Shown here piece after piece: positions 17,261 through 26,023 of a stretch of DNA of 64,000 nucleotides; within the stretch, counting starts at the first letter, position 1, and every line of letters begins with the position of its first letter. The position numbers and the translations under genes are program-made. The notes beneath the pieces are model-generated. The model was not told where the DNA came from and did no database searches. It saw only the letters and a list, made by a program, of their open reading frames with translations. Source of the DNA: Actinospica robiniae DSM 44927 (GTDB taxonomy: Bacteria > Actinomycetota > Actinomycetes > Streptomycetales > Catenulisporaceae); NCBI RefSeq assembly GCF_000504285.1, contig NZ_KI632511.1, positions 2,477,372 through 2,541,371 on the forward strand, in the 5' to 3' direction.

Positions 17261-18316
17261 GTGTTGATGATGGTGGATTTCGCTCGAACGGTGGCCGTAT
17301 TCGGTGCGTACGGCCACACCGGACGGTTCGTGGTGGCGGAATTGATCGACCGCGGGTACGTCCCGCTGTTGGTCGGCCGGGACGAGTCCAAGCTCCAGCA
17401 GTTGGCGAGCACCTACCCCCAACTGATCACCCGAACGGCGTCGGCCGACGACCCGGCCTCGCTGGACCAGGCGTTCGCGGACGCGGCGGCAGTCATCAAC
17501 TGCGCCGGCCCGTTCGCGTCCACCGGTATCCCGGTGATCGAGGCGGCTCTGCGCGCCGGCATTCCGTATGTCGATGTGGCGGCCGAGATCGAGGCGAACG
17601 TGGACACCTTCGCGCAGTTCGCCGAGCGAGCCCGCGCTGCGGACGTGGCCGTGGTGCCCGCGATGGCGTTCTTCGGCGGGCTCGGCGACCTGCTGGCTAC
17701 GGCAGCTGTCAGCGACGACGGCTGGACGTCGGTCGACGAGGTCCACGTGGCGTACGGGCTGAGCAGCTGGCACCCGACGGCCGGCACGCAGGCCGCGGGC
17801 ACGGTCTCGCACCAGCGCCGCGCTGGTCAGCGCGTGCGGTTCACCGAGGGCGCTCTGACGTACTACGACGCCGCCGGGGACCTTGAGCTGCAGGAATGGC
17901 CGTTCCCTGTTCCGACCGGTCCGCGCAAGGTTCTGGCGGAGTTCACCATGGCCGATGTCGTGACCATCCCGAGCCACCTGTCGGTACGCGAAGTACGCAA
18001 CTACATGGCAGTGGAGGCGGCCGACGATCTGGCCGCCCCGAACGCCGCTGCGCCGACCGCGGTGGACGAGCGTGGCCGTTCGGCGCAGACCTTCGTCGTC
18101 GACGTGGTCGTGCGCCGTGGTGACCAGGAGCGCCGCGCCCTCGCCTCCGGCCAGGACATCTACGCCATCAGCGCGCCGCTCGCGGTCGAGGCCGTCCACC
18201 GGATCCTGACGGGCCGGACGAAGATCAGCGGCGTCGCCTCCGCCGGAGAGATCTTCGACGCCCCGGACTTCCTGCGCTCCCTCGCGCCCCACCTCGTCTT
18301 CGAGCGTCGCGACTGA
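17261..18316 (+). CDS. Saccharopine dehydrogenase-like NAD(P)-binding protein
   Basis: About 350 residues. The region after GGAGG (17251-17255) reads GTG TTG ATG ATG, so the start could be GTG 17261 or ATG 17267. The N-terminus is a Rossmann fold (VAVFGAYGHTGRFVVAELIDRGY), then VINCAGPFASTGIPVIEAALRAGIPYVDVAAE, typical of trans-acting enoyl-reductase and saccharopine-dehydrogenase-like proteins. No C-terminal membrane anchor is apparent. The substrate is unknown; these proteins are usually oxidoreductases of keto or enoyl compounds. It is divergent from the GlxA-type regulator. Confidence 0.82.
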   Translation: MLMMVDFARTVAVFGAYGHTGRFVVAELIDRGYVPLLVGRDESKLQQLASTYPQLITRTASADDPASLDQAFADAAAVINCAGPFASTGIPVIEAALRAGIPYVDVAAEIEANVDTFAQFAERARAADVAVVPAMAFFGGLGDLLATAAVSDDGWTSVDEVHVAYGLSSWHPTAGTQAAGTVSHQRRAGQRVRFTEGALTYYDAAGDLELQEWPFPVPTGPRKVLAEFTMADVVTIPSHLSVREVRNYMAVEAADDLAAPNAAAPTAVDERGRSAQTFVVDVVVRRGDQERRALASGQDIYAISAPLAVEAVHRILTGRTKISGVASAGEIFDAPDFLRSLAPHLVFERRD

Positions 18317-18468
18317 GCCGGCGCTGAGCTGCCCGCACCGCGGCGGCGTGCGATCCCCCGCCGATCGCCCGGATGTACGAGGCCGCCACGGGTACAAGGC
18401 GGCTCCGGATGCGTCCGGGCGCGAGTGCGTCCAGGGTGGCGGTTGAACTGATCGACGGGAGCGCGACC

Positions 18469-19164
18469 ATGGCGAAGATACTGTTCATGATGACCGGGAG
18501 CGACCACTGGACGCTCAAGGACGGTTCGCGCAGAACGAGCGGGTTCTGGGCGGAGGAGGCCGTGACGCCGCTCGAGGCATTCCGCGCGGCCGGGCACGAG
18601 GTGACGGTGGCGACGCCCGGCGGGGTGGTCCCGCCCGCTGACCCGGCCAGCCTGGAGCCCGGGACGAACGGCGGCGACGAGGGCGCGGCCCGGATGCGCG
18701 CCGCGGTCGAACAGTCCAGCGAGTTCGCCCATCCGATCGCGCTCGCCGACGTGAACCCGGCGGACTACTCGGCGCTCTACGTCCCCGGCGGCCACGGCCC
18801 GATGGAGGATCTGGCCGTCGACGCGGACGCCGGTCGTCTGCTGACCAGCGCTCTAGACGCCAACACGCCCATCGGCATCGTCTGCCACGGCCCGGCCGCG
18901 CTGCTCACCGCGACCCGGCCGGACGGTTCGAACGCCTTCGCAGGCTTCGACATCGCCTGCTTCACGGACAAGGAAGAGGAGCTGGCCGGCTCGGCCCTCA
19001 CGGCGCCGTGGCTGCTCGAGACCCGGCTCAAGGAAGTGGGGCTGCGGGTCGAGGAAGGCCCGCCGTTCCGGCCGCACACCCAGCGCGACCGCAACCTGTT
19101 CAGCGGACAGAACCCCAGCTCGTCCGCACCGTTGGCCGACGAACTGGTCAGAGTGCTGGCTTGA
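18469..19164 (+). CDS. DJ-1/PfpI family (class I amidotransferase-like) protein
   Basis: A 231-residue protein of the Hsp31/DJ-1 type. ATG 18469 follows GACGGGAG. The nucleophile elbow GIVCHGPAALL carries Cys139 and His140, and the early acidic residue of FWAEEAVTPLEAF (Glu29/30) completes the usual Glu-Cys-His arrangement. YVPGGHGPMEDL is the other family signature. Members are glyoxalases, deglycases or chaperones in electrophile stress. The next gene, a quinone-oxidoreductase-like protein, starts 28 bp downstream and may be in the same operon. Confidence 0.88.
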   Translation: MAKILFMMTGSDHWTLKDGSRRTSGFWAEEAVTPLEAFRAAGHEVTVATPGGVVPPADPASLEPGTNGGDEGAARMRAAVEQSSEFAHPIALADVNPADYSALYVPGGHGPMEDLAVDADAGRLLTSALDANTPIGIVCHGPAALLTATRPDGSNAFAGFDIACFTDKEEELAGSALTAPWLLETRLKEVGLRVEEGPPFRPHTQRDRNLFSGQNPSSSAPLADELVRVLA

Positions 19165-19192
19165 GCCGGCCCGCTTGAGAGGAGCAGGTCCC

Positions 19193-20128
19193 GTGCGCGC
19201 GATCGTGCAAACCAGCTACGGGGGCCCGGAAGTGCTCGGGCTGACCGAGGACCTGCCGACGCCCGAGCCGGGCCCGGGCGAGATCCGGATCCGGGTGCGG
19301 GCGGCGGGGGTGAATCCGACTGATTGGAAGCACCGGGCCGCACCGCTGTTCGTCGATCGGCTGCCGCTGGTGCTCGGCTGGGATGTGGCGGGCATCGTCG
19401 ACAAGATCGGCTACGGCGTGACCATCCTGGACGAGGGCGACGAGGTCTTCGGCATGCTGCCCTACCCGCACGGGGTCGGCGCCTACGCCGAGTACGTGCT
19501 CGCCCCGGCCCGGTCGATGGTCCGCAAGCCGGAGAACGTCGACTTCGTGCACGCAGCCGCACTGCCGCTGGCCTCGCTCACCGCGTGGCAGGCATTGAAC
19601 GACACCGCCCGGGTCACGGTGGGGCAACGCGTGCTGGTTCAGGGCGCGGCGGGCGGCGTCGGGCACCTCGCCGTGCAGATCGCCAGCCGTCTCGGCGCGA
19701 AGGTCGTCGGCACCGCGAGTGAGAAAGACCTCGACCACGTCCGTTCCCTTGGTGCCGCCGATGCGCTGGACTATCACACCACTGACATCCACGCCGCGGT
19801 GCGCGAGGCGGACGCCGCGCTCGTCCCCTTCGCCGGGGAAACCCGCCTCGACTCGCTGAGCACGGTGCGCGAGGGCGGCACCTTCGTCACCCTGCTGCGC
19901 ACCGAGCCGGGCAGCGACGAGGAGCGCATCGCCGACGAGCACGGCATCCGCTACAAGACGCTGCTGGTGGAGTCCGACCACGCCGGAATGCAGGTCATCG
20001 CCGACATGGCTCGCTCCGGCGCGCTGCGCGCGAGCATCCACGACGCGCTGCCGCTCTGCCAGGCCGCCGAGGCACACCGGCTGGGCGAGGCCGGGCACAT
20101 CAGCGGGAAGTTGGTGCTGGTCGTCTGA
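19193..20128 (+). CDS. Zinc-free MDR NADP-dependent quinone oxidoreductase
   Basis: A 311-residue medium-chain reductase without the structural-zinc cysteines. GTG 19193 follows GAGAGGAG. Signatures: RAIVQTSYGGPEVLGLTED at the start, GVNPTDWKHR, and the NADPH loop VLVQGAAGGVGHLAVQIASR. Such enzymes reduce quinones or alkenals. It follows the DJ-1-like gene, consistent with a small electrophile-detoxification operon (inference). Confidence 0.9.
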   Translation: MRAIVQTSYGGPEVLGLTEDLPTPEPGPGEIRIRVRAAGVNPTDWKHRAAPLFVDRLPLVLGWDVAGIVDKIGYGVTILDEGDEVFGMLPYPHGVGAYAEYVLAPARSMVRKPENVDFVHAAALPLASLTAWQALNDTARVTVGQRVLVQGAAGGVGHLAVQIASRLGAKVVGTASEKDLDHVRSLGAADALDYHTTDIHAAVREADAALVPFAGETRLDSLSTVREGGTFVTLLRTEPGSDEERIADEHGIRYKTLLVESDHAGMQVIADMARSGALRASIHDALPLCQAAEAHRLGEAGHISGKLVLVV

Positions 20129-20137
20129 AAGGGCACC

Positions 20138-20587
20138 TCAGACCGCGTCGAGCACCACCACCGGGATCTCGCGATCGGTGTGGGCCTGATACGCGTCGTA
20201 GTCCGGCCAGATCCCGGCCATCAGCTTCCACAGCTTCTCCCGCTCCGGCCCGGCGGCGACCCGGGCGCGCGCTTCGAACTTGGCCCCCTTGACCTGGACG
20301 TGCACCTCCGGGTGGGCGACCAGGTTGCCGTACCAGGCCGGGTGCGTCGGGGCGCCGCCCTTCGAGGCGACCACCACGTACGCGTCGCCGGCCTGGCCGT
20401 AGATCAGCGCCGTGCGCCGCCACACGCGGGACTTGCGGCCGAGCACGGTCAGCAGCAGGATCGGCGCTCCGCTACGGAAATCGTGGCCGTCGGCGCCCTC
20501 GGTCTGGACGTACTTCTGGATGTGGGAGCTGACCCAGTCCGTCGGCGAATCGACGACCTTGGCCTCGTCGTACGGCGTGTCACTCAT
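20138..20587 (-). CDS. F420/deazaflavin-dependent nitroreductase family protein
   Basis: A 149-residue protein of the DDN-like family (split beta-barrel). ATG 20587 has a strong GGAGGA site, better than an upstream ATG 11 codons earlier. Typical elements are GAPILLLTVLGRKSRVWRRTALIY, AYVVVASKGGAPTHPAWYGNL and VQVKGAKFEARARV. The family uses cofactor F420, widespread in actinomycetes. It converges on the quinone-reductase gene with a 9-bp gap. Confidence 0.88.
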   Translation of the reverse strand: MSDTPYDEAKVVDSPTDWVSSHIQKYVQTEGADGHDFRSGAPILLLTVLGRKSRVWRRTALIYGQAGDAYVVVASKGGAPTHPAWYGNLVAHPEVHVQVKGAKFEARARVAAGPEREKLWKLMAGIWPDYDAYQAHTDREIPVVVLDAV

Positions 20588-20680
20588 GTCTTCCTCCGCC
20601 TCGTCGTTCAGCTTGGGCACAGCCTACGCTCCGCCACTGACAACTAACGGAAGGTAGCCGGACGCGCGGCTGTCGGCCCG

Positions 20681-21982
20681 TCAGAGCAGGCGGCGGATGG
20701 CGCTGGCGAGGGCAGGCAGTTCGTCCTGTGGCTCGCGGTCGGCGTGCAGCAGGGCTCGGCCGTCGGCGGAGCGCAAGCGTGTGGCGAGCGCGGCGGGGAG
20801 GGAAATGGTGCACAGGGCGCCAGTGCCGTGGAAACCTTCCACCATCCAGCACACCCAGGGCAGCGGAAGGCTGATCGCCGGTGCCATCAGCACGGGTGCG
20901 GCGCCGTCGAAGCGAACCTCGTAAGCGCCGAAGCCGCGCCAACTGCTGGTGGTGAAGGTCCGCTCGGGCGGGTTGAAGCCGAGCGGGACGCAGCGGTCGA
21001 GGCCTTCCGGACCGAGTTCTTCGAGCACGGTCCGGCTGGTGCGCAGGGTCAGGTGCGCGTCGGCGAAGTCTTCGACTGCCGCCCGGATGTCCGCGGCGAC
21101 GCGAGACGCGGGGACGTCGCGGCCGCGCAGGGTGATCTCGCCGAGGAGATTGCCGATCGTCCCGCGCGGGGTGCCGAGGGTGCGTCGCAGATCCACCGGC
21201 ACGACCAGCTCGCGCTCCGCCGTGTCGCCGTCGAGCTGGCGGACCGTGCGGACGACGTGCGCGGTGAGGACGTCGTTCGTGGACAGGCGCCGGCCGGATT
21301 CCTGTTCGAACCTTGCGCGCAGCCGGGCGAGTTCCGCTTCGCCGAAGTAGACCTGGACGAGCCGGTTCGCCAGAGTCGAGGACTCGGCGATGCTCCTGAG
21401 CTGCGCCGACTCCTGCTCGTCCACGACGCGGAATCCCGCGCGGCCGCTGTCCTTCTCCGGCAGCATCGCGTCCAGGAAGGCGGCGCGGTCCTCGATCAGG
21501 AGCGACTCCTCGCTCTCCTCCCCCGCGCTCGCCGCCGACCACTGGCGCATGAACGTCGTGAAGCTGCCCATGTCACCGATCGCGTGGTGCCAGGAGCAAC
21601 CGAGCACGGTTCCGCCGTCGGCGAGGCGGTTGAGCCGCACCCGCGTCACCGGGCCCCTCCCCGCTCGGGCCGCCGGGGCGTCGACGTGATCGACGAGGCC
21701 TGAGTCCGGCAGGGTCAGCCGGCCGATCGCCTCGGGCAGGGTCAGCGGTGAGTCGCGTTCGAGGAACTCCGCTCCCTCACCGTCGCAGACGATCTCCAGC
21801 TCCGCGCCAGACGGCCGCAGCCGGCCGGCGAACGCGGGCGTCCGGGCCAGCGCGGATTCGAACCCTGACAAGACCGATCGCGCGTCCAGCTCCCGGTCGT
21901 AGCAGAACACGACCGAGACCGACAGATCAGCCAGCAGGAGATCCGACCAGGCACACCGGATCACCGGGATCGACATCCGCAT
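20681..21982 (-). CDS. BAHD-like acyltransferase (PF02458 type), cluster edge
   Basis: A 433-residue enzyme starting at ATG 21982 with a strong AAAGGGGG site. The catalytic HHAIGD motif is at residues 132-137 (HxxxD with His133, Asp137). Near the C-terminus, SSWRGFGAYEVRFDGAAPV aligns with the DFGWG region of plant and fungal BAHD enzymes, although the Gly-Trp-Gly core is replaced. BAHD enzymes transfer acyl groups from CoA to hydroxyls or amines and share the condensation-domain fold. It is divergent from the condensation protein at 22066 with an 83-bp gap, so it probably belongs to the cluster and may acylate its product. Bacterial BAHD-like proteins are uncommon. Confidence 0.7.
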   Translation of the reverse strand: MRMSIPVIRCAWSDLLLADLSVSVVFCYDRELDARSVLSGFESALARTPAFAGRLRPSGAELEIVCDGEGAEFLERDSPLTLPEAIGRLTLPDSGLVDHVDAPAARAGRGPVTRVRLNRLADGGTVLGCSWHHAIGDMGSFTTFMRQWSAASAGEESEESLLIEDRAAFLDAMLPEKDSGRAGFRVVDEQESAQLRSIAESSTLANRLVQVYFGEAELARLRARFEQESGRRLSTNDVLTAHVVRTVRQLDGDTAERELVVPVDLRRTLGTPRGTIGNLLGEITLRGRDVPASRVAADIRAAVEDFADAHLTLRTSRTVLEELGPEGLDRCVPLGFNPPERTFTTSSWRGFGAYEVRFDGAAPVLMAPAISLPLPWVCWMVEGFHGTGALCTISLPAALATRLRSADGRALLHADREPQDELPALASAIRRLL

Positions 21983-22065
21983 CAGCAGACCCCCTTTCCC
22001 ATGACCAAACACCGCTCTATCATCAGAATTCGAATGAAACACGAACTTACCGGGAGAATCACGCG

Positions 22066-23424
22066 ATGACGGGCACAGCGCGGCAGGTGAGCTGCACCTT
22101 CGACGGCGGTCGGACCGGACAGGCCCGGGCGACCTGGGGCCAGCGGGCGATCTGGGACGCGGTGGCGGCGCTCGCCCCGCAGGACGCCGCCCGCTACAAC
22201 GTCTGCGGCGGCGGGGCCGTCCTGCCGGGCTACCGGGTCGAGCAGCTGATCGAGGCCGTCAGCCTGCTGATGCTGCGGCACGAGTCGCTGCGCACGCGGC
22301 TTGCCCCGGGCGCCCACGGCGAGCTGCGCCAGACACTGCTGGGCAGCGGAGAGTTGGCCGTCACGGTGGTCACCTGCGACGCGGCCGAGGAGGTACAGCA
22401 GGAGGCTGACGCGCTGCTGGAGCGGCTCGGCGCCGAGCCGTTCGACTGCGCGGCCGATTGGCCGATCCGGGTCGGCATCATCGAGTCGGCGGGCATGGTG
22501 CGCCACCTCGTGTTCGCCGTCCCGCACACCGCCGTGGACGGCTGGGGCCTGCGCCACCTGGTGCTGGATCTGGCCGAGCTGACGGTGAAGGGCACGCAGG
22601 CGAGTCCCGTCGACGCGCTCCAGCCGCTGGACGAGGCGGAGTATCAGGCTACTGAACGCGGCCAGCGGCAGGACGGCAAGGCCCGACGGCACTGGGTGGC
22701 CAAGGCCGAGCGCGGGCCGCGGACCCTCCTCGCGCCGCGCGCGGACCTCCCCGCGGACGCACTGTTCCCGAACGCGCTGCTCGACTCGCCGGCGCTGGCC
22801 CGGGCGGTGCCGCTGGTCTCGACGCACCTCGCGACCACTCCGGCGACGCTGCTGTTGGCCGCGGCGGCGACGATGATCGGCCGGCTGAGCGGGTCGGGCG
22901 GGGTGCTCTTCCAGGTCGTGGTGAACAACCGGTTCCTGCCGGGGCTGAAGCAGGCGGTGAGCACCGTCGCGCAGGAGGGCCTTTTCCATCTCGACGTGCG
23001 TGACGTGCCCTTCGCAGAGCTCGTATACGCGGCGGCGGGGGCCTCGCTGGCGACGTATCGCTACGCCTACTACGACAAGGCCCGGCTCGACGCCGATCTG
23101 GCTGACCTGAACGGGGATCTGAGCTGCTTCGTGAACGACACCAGGGGTTTGCAACCGGGCCAGGAATCCACGGTCGCGGCTCCGCCGGCATCGCCCGACG
23201 CGCTGGAGGAGCTGCGCGGGCAGACGCGCCTGCACTGGCCGACCGAGTTCCCGCCGCGTCCCAACGTGAGCTTCGCGCTCGACGCCGTGGACATTCCCGG
23301 TTCTCTCGGCCTGACGATGACGGCGGACCCGAGCCGGCTGCCGCGCCCGGAAATGGAGCGTGTCCTGTTCGGCATGGAGGAGCTGATCCTCGACGAGGCA
23401 CTGCGGCTGCCCGGTCACGACTGA
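22066..23424 (+). CDS. Free-standing condensation-domain protein
   Basis: A 452-residue protein starting at ATG 22066 after CGGGAG. It has the NRPS condensation fold: LMLRHESLRTRL near residue 70, the active-site motif at 153-159 reading PHTAVDG, and VVVNNRF around 283. In the canonical HHxxxDG the second His is catalytic; here it is kept (His154) while the first is Pro153, and Asp158-Gly159 are kept. It carries no adenylation or carrier domain. Free-standing C domains join carrier-bound acyl or aminoacyl groups to amines or alcohols. It is convergent with the other condensation protein, and their stop codons overlap by 10 bp. Confidence 0.82.
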   Translation: MTGTARQVSCTFDGGRTGQARATWGQRAIWDAVAALAPQDAARYNVCGGGAVLPGYRVEQLIEAVSLLMLRHESLRTRLAPGAHGELRQTLLGSGELAVTVVTCDAAEEVQQEADALLERLGAEPFDCAADWPIRVGIIESAGMVRHLVFAVPHTAVDGWGLRHLVLDLAELTVKGTQASPVDALQPLDEAEYQATERGQRQDGKARRHWVAKAERGPRTLLAPRADLPADALFPNALLDSPALARAVPLVSTHLATTPATLLLAAAATMIGRLSGSGGVLFQVVVNNRFLPGLKQAVSTVAQEGLFHLDVRDVPFAELVYAAAGASLATYRYAYYDKARLDADLADLNGDLSCFVNDTRGLQPGQESTVAAPPASPDALEELRGQTRLHWPTEFPPRPNVSFALDAVDIPGSLGLTMTADPSRLPRPEMERVLFGMEELILDEALRLPGHD

Positions 23425-25148
23425 ACCTCGTCGCGCCCGGCACCCTCCGCGACGACGGGTCCGTGCGGCGCACCCCGGTGGATCACGTAGTGATGCGGCG
23501 CGATCGTGGTCTCCCACCCGGATCCGGACGAGCCGACGAGCACCTTCTCGTCGCCGGCGGCGAGGCCGGGCGCGCCGCCGCGCCGGCGGTGGAAGAGCAC
23601 GTCGACCAGGGCTTCGTGGACCTCGCGCGGGGTGAGCGGGCGGTCGTCGTCGCCGATGTGCGCGATGAGGCGGCCGTCGCTCTCCTCGAGATCCACCGGG
23701 CGCTTGTCCAGCGCGGTGGCGAGCAGCTCCCGCACGGCCGCGAGATCGACCCAGGCCGAGTCGAGCAGCCGCCACTCCCCCGGGCGCGGCCCCGGCTCGA
23801 TGCCCGTCAGGGCGCTGATCTCGGCGATCGGCACAGTGCGCTCCGCAGCTTCCTCGATCAGCCGGAGCAGGCCGCGCGCGAAGTCCTCGGCCTCCTGCTC
23901 GGTGAACAGCTGCCGGTCGGCGTGCAGGGTGATCGAGACGCAGCCGCGCAGCCGCCAGACGTTGAGCATCAGGCGGGTGGGGATCGGCTCCACCGGCAAC
24001 GGTATGACGTGCGGGTCCTCGGGCGGGGCCGGAATGTCGCGCAACAGCGCGTCCGGCACGGTCGTGCTCAGGTCGTTGAGGACCAGGTGCCGGGCGAAGC
24101 GAGCGCCGCGCCGCGCGCCGATCTCGTCGATCAGCCGCCAGATCTCGGCCGAGTCGAAGGAGCTGTGCCAGTACGCTGTCATCCCGGCTGCGCCGGCCCG
24201 GCCGATCAGTTCGTCGAAGTCCGGCGTGTCGGTGCTCAGCGCGATGAGGGCGTCCTGGGCGACAGTGCCGACGTACTCGACCAGCGAACGGCGATGGCGG
24301 TTGGCCGAGAGCGCGGCGATGACGACGTCATCCCGGCCGGCCTGCAGTGCGGCCATCGCCGCGTAGGCGGCCATGATGATCGTCGAAGTGCTGGCCGACA
24401 GCCTCGCGGAGACGGCCTCCAGCGCTTCGGCGGCGCGCACCGAGTGGATCACCAGCGACGTGTGCGTTCCGTCGGACGGGCCGAGGCGCGCGTCCGCGAA
24501 GATCGCGTGCGGGCCGGTGCTCAGGATCCGTTCCCAGTGCTGCAGCGAGGACTTCGTCCGGCGCAGACCGGCGGGCGAGCGCTCGTCGAGCGCGACCTGG
24601 CGCGGCGTCGGACCGGTGTGCGGGGGCAGAGTGCGGCCGGAGACGAGTTCGAGCCATTCGGTGACCAGGAACGCGGTCGCCGCGCCGTCGGCCGCCGCGT
24701 GGCAGATCACGGCACTGAGTCCCTTCGGCACGCCGTCGACCGTCACCAGCGTGAGCCGCAGCGGGAACTCGCGAGCGACGTCGAAGCGAATGGCCCGGTT
24801 GCGTCGGCCGATCTCGTCGACCTCGATCAGGGGATCGCGGTCGGTCTCGACGACATCGATGCCGAACTCACCCTCGCCGAGCACGACCTGTTCGACCGGC
24901 CGGCCGCCGCCGTCAGGGTACGGATAAACGGTGCGCAGAGCCTCGTGCCGCTCGGCGAGCGTGCGCAGGGCGCTGATGACCTGGTCGAGGCTCGTGCCGT
25001 CGGGCACCGGCCACGAGCCTTGTTTGTTGATGTCGGCGGGCTCGTTCTCGATGGTGCATCGCATCATGTTGTCCTGGCCGAGAGAGAGCGGGCCGCTGCC
25101 CGAACTCTGGCCGTGGTAGGCGATGGCGACGCGCCGGGACTCGATCAT
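23415..25148 (-). CDS. Condensation-domain protein with C-terminal extension
   Basis: A 577-residue protein; ATG 25148 overlaps the stop of the upstream ligase gene (ATGA), so translation is coupled. Residues about 15-440 form a condensation domain: LAERHEALRTVY, active site ICHAAADG at 148-155 (catalytic His150, Asp154-Gly155; the first His of HHxxxDG is Cys149). After it come about 135 residues that I cannot assign, including a segment (LDSAWVDLAAVRELLATAL) suggestive of a small alpha/beta domain. It is the last gene of the minus-strand operon that also encodes the aminoacyl:carrier ligase and a carrier protein, so it is the best candidate for using the loaded aminoacyl group. Confidence 0.8.
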   Translation of the reverse strand: MIESRRVAIAYHGQSSGSGPLSLGQDNMMRCTIENEPADINKQGSWPVPDGTSLDQVISALRTLAERHEALRTVYPYPDGGGRPVEQVVLGEGEFGIDVVETDRDPLIEVDEIGRRNRAIRFDVAREFPLRLTLVTVDGVPKGLSAVICHAAADGAATAFLVTEWLELVSGRTLPPHTGPTPRQVALDERSPAGLRRTKSSLQHWERILSTGPHAIFADARLGPSDGTHTSLVIHSVRAAEALEAVSARLSASTSTIIMAAYAAMAALQAGRDDVVIAALSANRHRRSLVEYVGTVAQDALIALSTDTPDFDELIGRAGAAGMTAYWHSSFDSAEIWRLIDEIGARRGARFARHLVLNDLSTTVPDALLRDIPAPPEDPHVIPLPVEPIPTRLMLNVWRLRGCVSITLHADRQLFTEQEAEDFARGLLRLIEEAAERTVPIAEISALTGIEPGPRPGEWRLLDSAWVDLAAVRELLATALDKRPVDLEESDGRLIAHIGDDDRPLTPREVHEALVDVLFHRRRGGAPGLAAGDEKVLVGSSGSGWETTIAPHHYVIHRGAPHGPVVAEGAGRDEVQS

Positions 25149-26023
25149 GCGGCGTGCTCCTCTCCCCAGAGCGCGCCGGCGACCGCGGCCGGCCAGTCTT
25201 CGAGTTCCGCGCCGTGCGCGTGGATCAGGGCGAGCGCGATGCGTTCGAGGCCGAAGCCGACGCACGCGGTGTGCGCAGCAGCTCCGTCGGCGGCGATGTC
25301 GAACGCCGCGCCGAAGTGGTCCTTGTGGCAGTTCGCCGAGCCCACGGCCTGAACCACGTCGTCGGCCAGCGCGACGCGCAGTTCGAACTTGAGCCGTTGG
25401 CGTCGCTGGGCCGCCTGGTAGAGCTTGCGTCCGGTGCCGAAGAACGGATCGTCGGCATCCTCGACGGAGACCTTCAGACCGAGCGATCCGAGCCAGTCGG
25501 CCATCTGTTCGAGCCTGCGGTCACGCCAGCTCGCGCAGTGGTCCGGGTCTCCGGCGGTGACGAATTCGACCATCCGGAACGATCGCAGCCGTCCGATCTC
25601 GGCGGTCGCCTCCTGACGGAAACAGCGTGCTGAGACGCGGTGCGTGCGCGGCCGGTCGATCGTCTGCCCGGCCATCGTGGCGTACACCGGGTAGCACCCG
25701 GCGGGCAGCAGGACGAGGTCGGTGGGCTCATGCTCGCTCTGCCACGCCCCGCCGGACTCGACCAGCGGGGAGAGATCAGACCACTGCTTCGCGCCGCCGG
25801 TGAAGCCGTGCACGGTGCCGAGCAGGTGCGGGAACGAGGCCGGGTATCCGGTGCGCTCGATGGTGGCGCGGGCGATCACCGGTGCCACTCCCAGCACCCG
25901 CATCGGCTCGTCGGCGGCGAGTGCGTCGATCCCACGCCGCAGTCCGGCCACGATCCGCTCGAAGGCTTCGGGGAAGAGATAGACGCCCGGCGCCTCGGTG
26001 GGAAGTGGTCGTGCCTCAGCCAT
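25145..26023 (-). CDS. Seryl-tRNA-synthetase-like amino acid:[carrier protein] ligase
   Basis: A 292-residue class II aminoacyl-tRNA-synthetase core without a tRNA-binding arm. Motif 2 is CFRQEATAEIGRLRSFRMVEF (Arg136) and motif 3 is GFGLERIAL (Arg261). Three residues match the zinc ligands of the aa:CP ligases related to archaeal SerRS: Cys110 in PAGCYPVY, Glu153 in MVEFV, Cys232 in SANCHKDHFG. Characterised family members activate glycine or alanine and load a phosphopantetheinyl carrier protein instead of tRNA. ATG 26023 has a GGAAGCAGGG site and overlaps the PPTase gene by 8 bp. In the same operon are a carrier protein, a PPTase and a condensation protein, which fits a route by which an amino acid enters the pathway without an NRPS adenylation domain. 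Confidence 0.88.
   Translation of the reverse strand: MAEARPLPTEAPGVYLFPEAFERIVAGLRRGIDALAADEPMRVLGVAPVIARATIERTGYPASFPHLLGTVHGFTGGAKQWSDLSPLVESGGAWQSEHEPTDLVLLPAGCYPVYATMAGQTIDRPRTHRVSARCFRQEATAEIGRLRSFRMVEFVTAGDPDHCASWRDRRLEQMADWLGSLGLKVSVEDADDPFFGTGRKLYQAAQRRQRLKFELRVALADDVVQAVGSANCHKDHFGAAFDIAADGAAAHTACVGFGLERIALALIHAHGAELEDWPAAVAGALWGEEHAA

Noticed and set aside
25145-26023. A true seryl-tRNA synthetase paralogue giving antibiotic resistance.
   Set aside because: It lacks the tRNA-binding arm and is far shorter than SerRS; the zinc-ligand pattern fits carrier-protein ligases.
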